DNA of 64,000 nt from Hyphococcus sp. (GCA_021776335.1 JAJFGB010000009.1:310001-374000), one strand, 5' to 3'. Counted from the stretch's first letter, positions 1 to 9,947 are shown. The notes: generated from the sequence alone by a model not told the origin. Translations and numbers: made by a program.

Positions 1-1
1 T

Positions 2-169
2 TTGATGAATGGCCCGAACCCCGAAGAAGATGAGATTGAACGTAGCTGGGCGACGATTAGTTTTCAAAGCGACGATCAGTTCACCTGGGAGTCCAGGTTA
101 AATAAGGGGGCTGATCTGCCGGACCATTGGCCGGTAACGTTTCGAGAGATAGCGCGCAGAAAGAAATAG
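2..169 (+). CDS. C-terminal end of an unidentified protein (cut by window edge)
   Basis: An open frame enters from the left edge and stops at TAG 167-169, giving about 55 codons. It ends in a charged tail rich in Arg and Lys and contains several Trp residues. I do not recognise a family. FetB permeases are often preceded by their ATPase FetA, but no ABC ATPase motif is visible in this tail, so I do not call it fetA. The 44-base gap to the next gene and the same strand would allow an operon. It could be a chance open frame, although the uninterrupted reading and ordinary codon use make a real gene end more likely. Confidence 0.45.
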   Translation: MMNGPNPEEDEIERSWATISFQSDDQFTWESRLNKGADLPDHWPVTFREIARRKK

Positions 170-213
170 AAAAGCGATGTTGAAGAGGCGCTTTCGATTG
201 ATCGACCGTCAAG

Positions 214-972
214 ATGGAGGTTGAACCGATCCCGCTTGCGCGGCTGGGCTTCGCATTGGCGCCGGCGATTGTCGTTATTGCGCTGATGTGGCGATGGCGG
301 GTAGGGCATCAAAAAGCGCTCTATGCTTTTGTGCGCATGTTTGTGCAGCTTCTGATGATCGGCTATGCGCTGGTCTATATTTTTGCATCGGACTCTGGCT
401 TCGCCATCGCGGCGATCCTTGCTGTTATGGTGCTGGCGTCGAGCTGGATTGCGTTAAATACCATCAAGACCGGCAAGCGCGATCTTTTTTTGGCCTCCTT
501 CGTTTCAATTCTTGGCGGCGGCGGCATCACCCTGTTATTTGTAACGCAGGGAGTTCTGCAGCTGGCTCCCTGGTATGCGCCGAATATGATCATCCCCCTG
601 GCGGGGATGATTTTTGCCAGCAGTATGACGAGCATTTCACTGGCGGCGGAACGCTTGAGCGCCGAGCTTGGTAATGGCGTTTCATATCCCAAAGCGCGAG
701 ACACCGCGTTTCAGACCGCGATGATCCCAATCATCAATTCGTTATTTGCTGTGGGACTTGTATCGCTGCCTGGCATGATGACCGGACAAATTCTCTCTGG
801 CGTCTCGCCGCTGATCGCTGCGCGCTATCAGATCATGGTGATGTGCATGATTTTCGGCGCAACGGGTCTGTCGACGGCGTGTTTTCTTCATATGACGCGG
901 AACGCAGTTGTGTTTGCCGCGGGTCGAAATAGGGACTATCAGACCGGGACTAATCAAGAGGAAAAACCATGA
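214..972 (+). CDS. FetB-family (UPF0014) ABC transporter permease
   Basis: Predicted integral membrane permease of 252 residues, the usual size for the UPF0014/FetB family, whose studied E. coli member exports iron with the ATPase FetA. The N-terminal pattern, a membrane segment followed by a basic loop and then VRMFVQLLMIGYAL, is typical. About seven hydrophobic segments are visible, and a conserved central stretch, AGMIFASSMTSISLAAERL, fits the cytoplasmic coupling region. The ATPase partner is not seen in the window. The stop overlaps the start of the following dehydrogenase (ATGA), which suggests translational coupling although the functions look unrelated. Substrate (iron or another metal) is inferred from family only. 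Confidence 0.8.
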   Translation: MEVEPIPLARLGFALAPAIVVIALMWRWRVGHQKALYAFVRMFVQLLMIGYALVYIFASDSGFAIAAILAVMVLASSWIALNTIKTGKRDLFLASFVSILGGGGITLLFVTQGVLQLAPWYAPNMIIPLAGMIFASSMTSISLAAERLSAELGNGVSYPKARDTAFQTAMIPIINSLFAVGLVSLPGMMTGQILSGVSPLIAARYQIMVMCMIFGATGLSTACFLHMTRNAVVFAAGRNRDYQTGTNQEEKP

Positions 973-1859
973 CCAAAATCGCTTTTATCGGCCTTGGCAA
1001 TATGGGCGGCCCCATGGCGGCAAATCTCGCAAAGGCTGGCCATGATGTGACGGCGACTGACCTTTCCATCGGTGCTATTGACCGCGCGGTAGAGGCTGGT
1101 TGCAAGCGTGGCGACACTGTCGCTGATGCGGTGAAAGACGCAGACATTGTTGTGACGATGCTGCCGGCGGGTGCTCATGTGCGCTCGGTCTATACGGAAA
1201 GCTATGGCGTCATCGGGAATGCGAAAGCGGGTGCGCTCTTCATCGACAGCTCTACGATCGATGTGGACTCAGCGCGCGCCGTCAGCGGCGTTGCATCTGA
1301 AAAAGGTTTTGCGATGGTCGATGCGCCTGTTTCGGGCGGTGTGGCGGCGGCAACAGCGGGCGCCCTTACCTTTATGGTTGGCGGCGCCGACGAAGCGTTT
1401 CAACAGGCAAGGCCGGTGCTTGAAGGCATGGGTAAGAATATTTTTCACGCTGGCGCCGCCGGCAATGGTCAGGTTGCGAAAATCTGCAACAATATGCTGC
1501 TCGGCATTTCGATGATCGGTACTTGTGAGGCGTTTAATCTGGCTGAAAAGCTCGGTCTCGATGCGCAGACATTTTTTGACATTTCTTCGACAGCATCGGG
1601 GCAGTCCTGGTCGATGACAAGTTATTGTCCAGCGCCGGGACCAGTTCCCTCGGCGCCCTCGAACCGCGACTATCAGCCGGGGTTTGCGGCGGCAATGATG
1701 CTAAAGGATATGCGCCTTGCTCAGGAAGCGGCCCATAAAGCCAAAGCCGCAACGCCGTTGGGCGCTCAGGCTGAAGCGCTCTATGCGCTGATGGAATCGG
1801 CAGGTAAGGATGATCTGGATTTTTCCGGTGTCATGAAACTGATCAATGGGCGGCTTTAA
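969..1859 (+). CDS. mmsB: 3-hydroxyisobutyrate dehydrogenase
   Basis: NAD-dependent beta-hydroxyacid dehydrogenase of 296 residues, the normal family length. It begins with the Rossmann motif GLGNMGGPMA. It has the substrate-binding signature DAPVSGGVAAA and the catalytic-lysine region GQVAKICNNML. In valine breakdown this enzyme oxidises 3-hydroxyisobutyrate to methylmalonate semialdehyde in the cytoplasm. No other valine-pathway genes lie nearby. The ATG overlaps the stop of the upstream permease by four bases. The 3' end overlaps the convergent PilZ gene by 17 bases. A related beta-hydroxyacid dehydrogenase specificity (for example tartronate semialdehyde reductase) cannot be excluded, but 3-hydroxyisobutyrate is the best match. 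Confidence 0.88.
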   Translation: MTKIAFIGLGNMGGPMAANLAKAGHDVTATDLSIGAIDRAVEAGCKRGDTVADAVKDADIVVTMLPAGAHVRSVYTESYGVIGNAKAGALFIDSSTIDVDSARAVSGVASEKGFAMVDAPVSGGVAAATAGALTFMVGGADEAFQQARPVLEGMGKNIFHAGAAGNGQVAKICNNMLLGISMIGTCEAFNLAEKLGLDAQTFFDISSTASGQSWSMTSYCPAPGPVPSAPSNRDYQPGFAAAMMLKDMRLAQEAAHKAKAATPLGAQAEALYALMESAGKDDLDFSGVMKLINGRL

Positions 1860-2238
1860 CTGGCGCACCGGGCGGGCAAATCCCATCAATCCGGGTCTGG
1901 TCGTCGCTATACTCAACACCCGTTTCATAATCGTCTTGCCACACCACGCGCACGCGTTTCCGGGCGCCGTTTTGATCGAACTTTACGATGACTGTTTCGG
2001 GAAAGGCTTGCGGCGCCTTTAGCGTAAAACGGGCGCCGTTTTCACTCACTTCATTGACGACGCACCGGACGAAGGTATTTTTCCCCGTATAGACGCTGGC
2101 GAGGCGGAAAACCGCTTCACGCTGTGGACGATAGCGCGACCGGCTCTGGCGCGGCGGCGGCGGCGGGGTGCTGATTGCCGGCTTGGCGTTGCAAATCCTG
2201 GTGAGCCGGTTGGCGAGAATATCCTTGTCGTGCGTCAA
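1843..2238 (-). CDS. PilZ domain protein
   Basis: A 131-residue cytoplasmic protein made of a basic, proline-rich N-terminal part (PPPPPRQSRSRYRPQRE) followed by a single PilZ-like beta-barrel. The RxxxR-type basic patch lies near residues 32-38, and the later NGARFTLK and VRVVWQDDYETGVEY segments match the usual D/NxSxxG and GVxF positions. PilZ domains commonly bind cyclic di-GMP and act on motility or surface traits, which fits the flagellar genes elsewhere in the window but is not shown here. It stands alone, convergent with mmsB and with a short tail overlap. No partner domain is present. Similar alphaproteobacterial proteins often occur as single-domain PilZ adaptors. Confidence 0.75.
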   Translation of the reverse strand: MTHDKDILANRLTRICNAKPAISTPPPPPRQSRSRYRPQREAVFRLASVYTGKNTFVRCVVNEVSENGARFTLKAPQAFPETVIVKFDQNGARKRVRVVWQDDYETGVEYSDDQTRIDGICPPGAPVKAAH

Positions 2239-2399
2239 AGTTCTATTCCTTGCAGTTTGGGCGGGTCGGCGTCACTCTGTCTATGAATGAAACGTTAACC
2301 CTTGAATCAACCTCTACGGGAATACCAAATTGCATTATTGGCGCCGAAATCCGGCATTAGGTCTGGTGTTAGGGTATCGGCCTCCCCATCTTGGCCAGC

Positions 2400-4277
2400 A
2401 TGCCGCCAGATAGCGCCGATGAACTGGAGACGAAGGGCGAGGCCGCACCATTTGGGCGGTCGATCTCACGCATGTTTGCGATTTTATTGCGTCAGGAGCT
2501 AAAACGCTGGCGTTTTCGCATGGTGATGGCGTTTCTGATCACCGTGACTGCCAAGGGCCTTTCGGTGATCGCCCCGGTTTTTATGGGCGAGGGTATTAAC
2601 CAGTTAACCTCTGGCGGCGGGGCAGGCAGCCCGGAAATTGTGGCTGAAGCCGCGCAGGCGCCGGAACTTTCATTCGTCGCTTTGTTTATCATATTCGCCG
2701 TCGCCCGATTCCTCGCCAGTGCATTGCCTGCAGTTCGCGACGCTTTTTTTACGGCTGTTACTCAGGATGCGCAGCGCCTCGTATCGGTTGATGCGTTTCA
2801 CCATGCTCAAAATCTGGATCTGCAGTTTCACTTAACGCGTCGCTCAGGCGCTTTAAACCGGATCATGGAGCGCGGCGCCAGCGCCATGGAATATTTGCTG
2901 CGCTTTCTGGCGTTTAATATCGGGCCGACGCTGGTGGAGCTGGTCTTTGCCTCTATCGTGTTGGCGACACTTTACGGCATTCAGTATTCCGTTTCCGCGG
3001 TGATTACGGTTGCGATTTATGCAGCCTATACGATCACCATCACGGAATGGCGAAACAAACAGCGTCGCGCCTTCAACGCGGCCGATACGAAGCTGCGCGG
3101 TGTCGCCATCGACACGCTCGCGAATTTTGAAACGGTAAAGTCGTTTGCTGCGGAAAACCGGGAAGCTGTGCGTTATGACGGCGCCATCCGAGACTATAAC
3201 CAGCATTATATCAGGATTATGCAATCTCTGTCTGTCCTGAATGGCGGGCAGGAATTTATCATGGCGGCTGGTCTCTTGGCTGTCGCGATAATGGCGGGAT
3301 ATGGCATCGTTAATGGAACGATGCAGGCTGGCGATGTCTTCGCGATCATTTTAATGTTGGGCAACATATATCGCCCCTTGAATATCCTTGGATGGGCCTG
3401 GCGGGAGATTAAACAGGGCACCGTTGATATCGAAAAACTGTTCGACCTGATGGATACGAAGTCGGAGGTCGAAGATGCGCCGGATGCAAAGCCCTTCGGG
3501 CCGAAATCGGGTGATATCCGGTTTGAAAATGTCAGTTTTTCGCATGAAGGTCGCGCCAGTGGCATAGAGAATGTGAGCTTCAGCGTGCCGGGCGGTTCTT
3601 TTGTCGGTATTGTCGGGCCCTCCGGCGCAGGCAAATCGACAATATTGAAACTGCTATTCAGATTTTATGACCCGGCACAGGGGCGCATCATCGTTGACGG
3701 TCAAAATGTGCGCGACGTCACTCAGGAAACTTTGCGCAGAGCGTTGGGACTCGTGCCGCAAGAGGTTGTGCTATTCAATGACACGCTGCGCTTCAATCTC
3801 ACTTATGCGAAACCTGATGCGGATGATGAAGAGATCATGGTCGCGGCGCGTCGTGCTCAGCTTGGCGCGTTTATCGAAAGCCTGCCTGATGGCCTCGATA
3901 CGCGCGTCGGTGAGCGCGGACTGAAACTGTCAGGTGGTGAAAAACAGCGCGTTGGCGTTGCCAGGGCTATTCTTAGCGATCCGCCGATCCTGATCCTCGA
4001 TGAGGCGACATCGTCACTTGATTCCGGAACGGAAGAGGAAGTGCAAGCAGCGCTCAGGGAAGCGGCGCGTGGGCGCACGACAATTGCGGTGGCGCACCGA
4101 TTGTCAACGATCGCGAATGCTGATGTCATTTTGGTATTTGAAGATGGAGAGATCGTTGAACGCGGGACCCATCGTGAGTTGATTGCTGCCGACGGGCTAT
4201 ATGCTTCGCTGTGGCGGCGTCAAACAAGTGGTGATGAACTGACAACGCAGGCGTTCCACAAGCAGATAGCTGAATAA
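2400..4277 (+). CDS. ATM1/HMT1-type ABC transporter (fused membrane and ATPase)
   Basis: A half-transporter of about 625 residues with a six-helix membrane domain (roughly residues 40-320) and a C-terminal ATPase. Walker A is GPSGAGKST, the signature is LSGGEKQR, Walker B is ILILDEATSSLD and the switch His is in AVAHRLST. The order and the FYDPAQGRI spacing fit the ATM1 / heavy-metal-tolerance subfamily, which exports glutathione-linked sulfur or metal compounds as homodimers in the inner membrane. ATG at 2400 is chosen; TTG at 2391 is in frame and adds three residues. No clear ribosome binding site precedes either. It ends one base before the convergent histidine kinase gene. Substrate is inferred. 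Confidence 0.85.
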   Translation: MPPDSADELETKGEAAPFGRSISRMFAILLRQELKRWRFRMVMAFLITVTAKGLSVIAPVFMGEGINQLTSGGGAGSPEIVAEAAQAPELSFVALFIIFAVARFLASALPAVRDAFFTAVTQDAQRLVSVDAFHHAQNLDLQFHLTRRSGALNRIMERGASAMEYLLRFLAFNIGPTLVELVFASIVLATLYGIQYSVSAVITVAIYAAYTITITEWRNKQRRAFNAADTKLRGVAIDTLANFETVKSFAAENREAVRYDGAIRDYNQHYIRIMQSLSVLNGGQEFIMAAGLLAVAIMAGYGIVNGTMQAGDVFAIILMLGNIYRPLNILGWAWREIKQGTVDIEKLFDLMDTKSEVEDAPDAKPFGPKSGDIRFENVSFSHEGRASGIENVSFSVPGGSFVGIVGPSGAGKSTILKLLFRFYDPAQGRIIVDGQNVRDVTQETLRRALGLVPQEVVLFNDTLRFNLTYAKPDADDEEIMVAARRAQLGAFIESLPDGLDTRVGERGLKLSGGEKQRVGVARAILSDPPILILDEATSSLDSGTEEEVQAALREAARGRTTIAVAHRLSTIANADVILVFEDGEIVERGTHRELIAADGLYASLWRRQTSGDELTTQAFHKQIAE

Positions 4278-4278
4278 G

Positions 4279-7200
4279 CTAGCCTGTTCGGCTTTCGCCG
4301 CGGGCGACAGTCCATTTGGTCAACATCTCGTTGAGGCTGTCCTGTTTCACAGGCTTTGGCAGGTAGTCATCCATGCCTGCATCAAGGCAACGTTGGCGAT
4401 CTTCTCGCATGGCGTGCGCGGTGACGCCGATGACAGGAACGCTTACGCCGGTCAATTCCTGATGCTCACGGATTTTGGCTGTGGCTTCAACGCCATCCAT
4501 TTCCGGCATAGATAAATCCATCAAAACGATGTCTGCCCCGTCTGCCTTATATCTTTCGATGGCAATAGAGCCATCGGACGCCAATGTAACGTCACAGCAC
4601 AGTTTTTCGAGCATGGCTTTGACGACCATTTGATTGACGATGTTGTCTTCAGCCACCAGGACACGAAGTGGTTTTCCGTCATCAGTGAATGCGCAAAATG
4701 TTACTTCATTAGCAGCCGGTGCGCCGCGTGTGGATTTCTTTCGCAATTGTGCGACAGCGCCGTCATTGAGTGCGGTCAGAATCGAATCGAGCAGCATGGA
4801 AGCGCGCGCCGGTTTGACAAGATAAGCTGAAAATAATTTGTCAGCGAGGGCGGCTGGATCGCCTTTACGGCCGGCCGAGGTCAAAAGGATCAACGGGGTC
4901 AGTCCGATCGATTTCTCCGCCTTAATCCATTGCGCGAGCTCTTTGCCGCTCCCGCCAGGCATTTGAAAATCCAGTATCGCAATATCGTAGGGCCTTTTTT
5001 GCGCTGCCGCGGATTTCATCGCGCTGAAGCACTCTTCGGCATTCTCAAATGCGTCGGATTCAAGTCCCCAGGATGCAAGCTGCTCTGACAAGATGGTGCG
5101 ATTGACCGCGTTGTCATCAACGATGATCGCACGGATATTGTCGAATGCGCCGATCGGGGCAGTGAGTTCGTCAACATCCGTTTCGTCGATTGCGATAGGA
5201 ATCCTGACGCTGAAAGTGGAACCAATGCCGACTTCACTTGCCGCGGAGATCTCCCCGCCCATGGCTTCGACCATGCGTTTGCTGATGGCAAGCCCAAGGC
5301 CCGCGCCGTCATGGCGTCGCCGGGCGGTGCCGTCGACTTGTTCAAATTCTTCGAAGACAGATTCAATATTCTCGGGGGAGATACCGCAGCCAGTATCGGT
5401 GATGGCGATCGTCACATCAGCAATTTCGCCGCGTCGCGCGCCGCTCACTTCAATCAGTACATGCCCGCGGTCGGTGAATTTTACGGCGTTGCCGACGAGG
5501 TTGGTCACAATCTGACGGATACGCCCAGGGTCCCCGATAAATTTTCCGCGTAAACTCGGTTGATAGCGCACCATGAGTTCAAGCTGCTTTTCGACCACCG
5601 GGAATGCTAAAAGCCCGGCGACGTCTTCTATCGTTGTGCGCAGGTCGAACGACTCGCGCGCAAGGCGTAATTTTCCCGCTTCCAATCGAGAAAAATCGAG
5701 CACGTCATTGATAATCGTCAGCAAGCTATCGCCGGAACTGACGATAATGTTAGCCATGTCTGCTTGTTTGTCGGTAAGCCCAGTATCCAGCAGCAAGGAC
5801 GCCATGCCAACAACGCCATTCATTGGGGTCCGGATTTCATGACTCATATTGGCCAGAAATTCGGACTTCGCACGATTAGCGGCTTCGGCGGCGTCTTTCG
5901 CTGTGAGTAATGCGTCGGATAGGTCGCGCAATTCATCGGCTCGTTTTTGCGCGTCGGTGATATCGCTATAGGTTACGACATAGCCGCCGCAGGGGCGCTG
6001 GCGCGTAATCTCTTCGATGATGACGCCGTCTTTTTGGCGGCGAGTTGCCCGAAACTCTGATGCCAGTTGAAGCGCCTGATGCGACGCTGCGAAATATTCC
6101 GCCGCGGTCTCATACTCATACATGCCGCGACTAAGGCCAATGTCGAGGACGGGTTTGATGTTATTTCCTCGCGCCCAGACTTCCTGTGGTAATCCTGACA
6201 AACGCCAGGCCTTTTCGTTTATATCGACAATTGTGTGCTCTGCATCGAGAACGGTAACGCCTTGCGCCATTGATTCAAAGACTTCCGCCAGCATGCTGCT
6301 TTTTGCTTCAAGATCGGCGGTGCGTTCTTTAACAATATCTTCAAGCTTAGCGTTCGTTTCTTCCAATAATTGGCGTGTTCGATTGGCTTCGTTTTGCGCT
6401 TCAACCCTCGCGGTGACGTCGGTGGCGACGCCGCGATACCCCTTAAAGGCTCCATTTTCGTCAAAGACGGGTTTAGCGCTGCGTTTCATCCAAAAAGATT
6501 TGCCGCCATTTATCTCTACATAGGAAACAATACCGACGAATGGCTGTTTTGCCTTGATGGCTTCGCGCATATTTTCAAAAGTGTCGCCATTGATCTCTTC
6601 ATCGTCGGCGTAGAGGGAGAGTTTTGTTCCGATAAGCGCGCTGTGATCCATGCCGGTGACTTCTTCGGCGCGATCAGAAATGAAAGTGTAACGCAGCTCT
6701 GCGTCTATTTCCCAAGCCCAATCACCGGCGCTTTCGGCGAAATCGCGGTGGCGTTGTTCGCTTTCAAGAAGCAGGCGTTCTGCGGCAGCTTGCTTTGAGA
6801 TATCTTTTGTCCAGCCAATATACCCAATGAACTCACCCTGATCATTATACCGCGGCAGCCCACTGCCGGACACCATAATGAGTTCGCCGTCGGGCGTCGG
6901 CACCCGATATCGCAGATCACGGATAGGGCGGCGGTTGACGAAGGCGTCGTTTATTTCCCGGAGCACATCCGACTGATCCTCAGGGCAAATCTCAATCATC
7001 GTCTCGATGCCGCTGCGTAAAATGTCGTCGATGGACTGGCCGGTAACGTTTTCAAAGCTTGGTGAGAGATATACCAATTTTCCGTTGGCGTCGCGTTCCC
7101 ACGCCCAGTCGGATGCGGAGTCGAGAAAATCACGAAACTTTTCACTGTTGAGCTGAGCATTATTTTTGATTTGCTCTTCTCTGATGGAAAGATCGGCCAG

Positions 7201-7794
7201 GACGGCGCCAGCATGGGATAACTGATAATAGCCAATGATGGCGCTGCAGGCATAAATACACGCAATTATCGTCATCAGCGGGTCGGCGCTGATGAGCATT
7301 GCGATGGCGAGCGGCGCCGTGCAAAGCGACATGGCGGTTGCCGCAACACGAGGGGCGGCGGAAAGTGCGCTGGCGCCCCCAAAACCGCAATAAGCGCACC
7401 ATAGCGCCAGCATTACGCGCCCATTTGTATCAGTGGCTTGATACAAATATATGGCGCCGCATGCACAAGAGATGGCAAGACCGGTCGCTATGGGCATAAG
7501 AGAATTGATGCGTTTACGTTTCATCACCGCTGAGGCGGTATCGATGTCAAACGAAATCCATGATGGAATGTAAGAAACGAGCAAAGCAATAAAAAGCCCG
7601 TTGGTAAGCAGAACATATGATGCTGCTTCGTCTATGAATTGAAATCCATTGAATATCGAGACAATGGCGATACCCATCAGCAAACGCGGCATCTGCAGTT
7701 TTATCTCGCGCAATTGCCGATCAACGACGACATCAGGCGTTGTGTCGGGAACGGCGCGAAACATTCCCTGCATAGCTTTTGATGCGATGTGCAT
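4279..7794 (-). CDS. Membrane-bound PAS hybrid histidine kinase with two receiver domains
   Basis: A 1171-residue sensor. The first about 210 residues hold six or so membrane segments. They are followed by two PAS regions with matching DWAWE starts (about 220-335 and 345-465), a coiled coil, and a third PAS-like region (about 505-620). Then come the dimerisation/phosphoacceptor box NMSHEIRTPMNG (about residue 650), a HATPase domain with ITDTGCGIS and GAGLGLAIS motifs, and two receivers with AILDFQMPG and VLMDLSMPEMDG phosphoacceptor sites. No Hpt domain follows, so a separate phosphotransfer protein such as ChpT would be needed. No response regulator is adjacent, so it is an orphan. The signal sensed is unknown. 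Confidence 0.9.
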   Translation of the reverse strand: MHIASKAMQGMFRAVPDTTPDVVVDRQLREIKLQMPRLLMGIAIVSIFNGFQFIDEAASYVLLTNGLFIALLVSYIPSWISFDIDTASAVMKRKRINSLMPIATGLAISCACGAIYLYQATDTNGRVMLALWCAYCGFGGASALSAAPRVAATAMSLCTAPLAIAMLISADPLMTIIACIYACSAIIGYYQLSHAGAVLADLSIREEQIKNNAQLNSEKFRDFLDSASDWAWERDANGKLVYLSPSFENVTGQSIDDILRSGIETMIEICPEDQSDVLREINDAFVNRRPIRDLRYRVPTPDGELIMVSGSGLPRYNDQGEFIGYIGWTKDISKQAAAERLLLESEQRHRDFAESAGDWAWEIDAELRYTFISDRAEEVTGMDHSALIGTKLSLYADDEEINGDTFENMREAIKAKQPFVGIVSYVEINGGKSFWMKRSAKPVFDENGAFKGYRGVATDVTARVEAQNEANRTRQLLEETNAKLEDIVKERTADLEAKSSMLAEVFESMAQGVTVLDAEHTIVDINEKAWRLSGLPQEVWARGNNIKPVLDIGLSRGMYEYETAAEYFAASHQALQLASEFRATRRQKDGVIIEEITRQRPCGGYVVTYSDITDAQKRADELRDLSDALLTAKDAAEAANRAKSEFLANMSHEIRTPMNGVVGMASLLLDTGLTDKQADMANIIVSSGDSLLTIINDVLDFSRLEAGKLRLARESFDLRTTIEDVAGLLAFPVVEKQLELMVRYQPSLRGKFIGDPGRIRQIVTNLVGNAVKFTDRGHVLIEVSGARRGEIADVTIAITDTGCGISPENIESVFEEFEQVDGTARRRHDGAGLGLAISKRMVEAMGGEISAASEVGIGSTFSVRIPIAIDETDVDELTAPIGAFDNIRAIIVDDNAVNRTILSEQLASWGLESDAFENAEECFSAMKSAAAQKRPYDIAILDFQMPGGSGKELAQWIKAEKSIGLTPLILLTSAGRKGDPAALADKLFSAYLVKPARASMLLDSILTALNDGAVAQLRKKSTRGAPAANEVTFCAFTDDGKPLRVLVAEDNIVNQMVVKAMLEKLCCDVTLASDGSIAIERYKADGADIVLMDLSMPEMDGVEATAKIREHQELTGVSVPVIGVTAHAMREDRQRCLDAGMDDYLPKPVKQDSLNEMLTKWTVARGESRTG

Positions 7795-7936
7795 TCTAGC
7801 TTTCGCCCCCTGAAAATCAGTGCAATACCATCACTCAATATGGTAAATTTGGGGTTTAGCGGGCAGTTTTTGGTGTGCACGAACATCAGTAGTTAACAAA
7901 TCACTATTAGAATAAGGCCATTGGAATCATGGAGTA

Positions 7937-8917
7937 ATGGCGATGACGGTCGAGCCGGCGTCTGGGCGCAAGGAATTTCAGGGTTTTGACGCATTCTATG
8001 AGCGCGACATAGCACCCTTTTTGGCTGCAAATGAGGATGCGCGCCAACGTGCTGTTCTACATTCCGCGCTGATTGCGATCGCGACGGCGGTTTTCGTTTT
8101 TGCGGGGTTTTCATTCGGACCGTTTGGCGAAGGCAATATCCAGTTGGCTTTTGTTATCGGCGCAGTCGGCCTCATGGGCGCTGGATGGCGGCTCAATCGG
8201 ACACGCAATGATATTACCCGCGGGCTGTTGCAACACATTTGCCGCCGTCTTGGCTTTGGCTACAGCCTTGAAATGGATCGACCTGGTTATTGTACAGAAT
8301 TCGATCGTTTCGGTCTTTTGCCCAACTACAACCGGGAAGGTTGGGAAGATGAGGTGACCGGGCAGCGTCACGACGCCGACTTCACAATATGTGAAGCGCA
8401 TTTGAAATATAAATCATCCGGAAAAAACAGCAGTACGCGAACGGTATTTCACGGCCAACTTCTGGTGATCGACTATCACAAGGAGTTCCTCGGTCAGACG
8501 GTGATTAAACGCGACGCTGGCATATTCAATCGATTGATGAAGCCGGGAAAGAGTTTTCAGCGTGTCGGGCTTGTTTCGCCAAGATTTGAGAAGATCTTTG
8601 AAGCGTGGTCGACCGATCAGGTCGAGGCGCGAGAGCTTCTTGACCCGCTGGTGCTTGAGCGCTTTCAGGAGCTCGACCGGTTATTTGGCGGGGCCAAGCT
8701 GCGGGCGGCGTTTTCAAAAGGCAAAGTTTATGTCGCGCTGGAGACGGGGGATAAGCTGAACATGGGAACGATGTTCAAGCCACTTCAAGGACCGGAGCGC
8801 GTCGCAAAGGTTTTGCAGGAGTTCGACATGATTTTCGATTTGGTTGATGTTCTGTTGAAACAGGCAACAGGCCGTCTTGACGGCGCCATTACTGTCGATG
8901 CGATTAGATCTGCGTGA
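7937..8917 (+). CDS. DUF3137 membrane protein
   Basis: A 326-residue protein of the DUF3137 type. A short N-terminal cytoplasmic part is followed by two adjacent membrane segments (about residues 45-85). A soluble domain then starts with QHICRRLGFGYS and contains the characteristic HGQLLVIDYHKEF region. The function of this family is not known, and I see no catalytic motif. It is divergent from the histidine kinase, with a 142-base shared upstream region, and is followed by a 73-base gap to the DCC gene. ATG 7937 is used; a second in-frame ATG lies at 7943. Confidence 0.75.
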   Translation: MAMTVEPASGRKEFQGFDAFYERDIAPFLAANEDARQRAVLHSALIAIATAVFVFAGFSFGPFGEGNIQLAFVIGAVGLMGAGWRLNRTRNDITRGLLQHICRRLGFGYSLEMDRPGYCTEFDRFGLLPNYNREGWEDEVTGQRHDADFTICEAHLKYKSSGKNSSTRTVFHGQLLVIDYHKEFLGQTVIKRDAGIFNRLMKPGKSFQRVGLVSPRFEKIFEAWSTDQVEARELLDPLVLERFQELDRLFGGAKLRAAFSKGKVYVALETGDKLNMGTMFKPLQGPERVAKVLQEFDMIFDLVDVLLKQATGRLDGAITVDAIRSA

Positions 8918-8990
8918 GCCGCGACGGCAGGTCACAGTGGTTCGTCTGAAATAGCGCTTAGATTTCGTGCAGCAGGTATTTGAGAGCCAG

Positions 8991-9407
8991 ATGCAGGGTG
9001 AAGCGCACGACCGACCCATCATCGTCTTTGACGGCGTATGCGTGCTTTGCTCGCATTGGGTGGGTTTTTTGATTAAACGCGATTCTGGCCGGCTTTTTCG
9101 TTTCGCCACGATGCAAACACCTGCAGGCCGCGATTTGCTGTCGCAAGCCGGTCTCGATCCGGACGATCCGTCGAGCTTCATTCTGGTGCAAGACAGTAAA
9201 ATTCAGCGTCAGACCGATGCTATTGCAGCGGTGCTGAGAGCCCTTCCTGATCCGTGGCCCGCTGCAGGTAGCCTTATGCTTTTAGCGCCGCGGGTTATGC
9301 GGGATTGGTTATATTTTCGGGTCGCACGCAATCGTTATCATTTGTTCGGTAAACGCGATGCCTGCTACCTACCGACGCCGACAGACCAGGAGCGCTTTAT
9401 TCAATGA
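8991..9407 (+). CDS. DCC-family (DUF393) thiol-disulfide oxidoreductase-like protein
   Basis: A small cytoplasmic protein (138 residues from ATG 8991). It carries the family-defining DGVCVLCSHW motif near the N-terminus, where DGxCxLC gives the name DCC. The rest matches the family: FRFATMQT, then DSIxx-like and RD-rich segments, ending in the conserved FGKRDACYLPT. The family is annotated as putative thiol-disulfide oxidoreductases, but its reaction is unproven. ATG 8991 is preferred over the upstream GTG 8967 because family members start close to the DGVC motif and GAGAG lies five bases upstream. The stop overlaps the next gene's ATG, so the two are probably co-translated. Confidence 0.8.
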   Translation: MQGEAHDRPIIVFDGVCVLCSHWVGFLIKRDSGRLFRFATMQTPAGRDLLSQAGLDPDDPSSFILVQDSKIQRQTDAIAAVLRALPDPWPAAGSLMLLAPRVMRDWLYFRVARNRYHLFGKRDACYLPTPTDQERFIQ

Positions 9408-9943
9408 ACCGAACACTCTACCAAACCTTACTTGGTGACGCGTTCAAAACATTGCCCGATGAGATCAAAGCAATGCATGGCCGCGCAGAAAAAGCAAAAG
9501 GGTGCGCCGATATCGTACGGGGCGGATCGCCGCTAGCGCGGCTCATCTGTGCCTTGTCGCATGTGCCGAAAACCGGTCGCGGGGTCACTATTGAAACCTC
9601 ATTTGAACAGATAGATGGCGGCGAGCGCTGGACGCGACGCTTTGATGGCGAAGCATTTCAGACCGACATGTTAATTGACAAGCGGGCGCCACGACCGCAG
9701 CTCAGTGAAAAATTCGGCCCGTTTTTGTTCCGCTTGCGCATGATCGCCCACAAGGATGGTATTGATCTGATGCCGGAAAGCGTATCGCTTTGGGGTCTGA
9801 CCTTGCCAAAAATCCTGTGCCCCGAGGCGGTTGGTCTCGAGCGCGTAAAAGACGGACGCTACCATTTTGATGTATCGGTGCGATTCCCGCTGGCTGGCGA
9901 GGTGCTGAGCTATCAGGGCTGGATTGAACCTGTTGGCAGTTAA
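9404..9943 (+). CDS. DUF4166 domain protein
   Basis: A 179-residue protein resembling DUF4166. It has an N-terminal LYQTLLGDAFKTLP stretch, a central ERWTRRFDG segment typical of the family, and a C-terminal beta-rich part. The family has no established biochemical role. DUF4166 proteins are often found with DCC or oxidoreductase-type genes, and the ATGA overlap with the upstream DCC gene supports a two-gene unit here. No signal peptide or membrane segment is visible. A perfect hairpin follows directly. Confidence 0.75.
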   Translation: MNRTLYQTLLGDAFKTLPDEIKAMHGRAEKAKGCADIVRGGSPLARLICALSHVPKTGRGVTIETSFEQIDGGERWTRRFDGEAFQTDMLIDKRAPRPQLSEKFGPFLFRLRMIAHKDGIDLMPESVSLWGLTLPKILCPEAVGLERVKDGRYHFDVSVRFPLAGEVLSYQGWIEPVGS

Positions 9944-9947
9944 AATG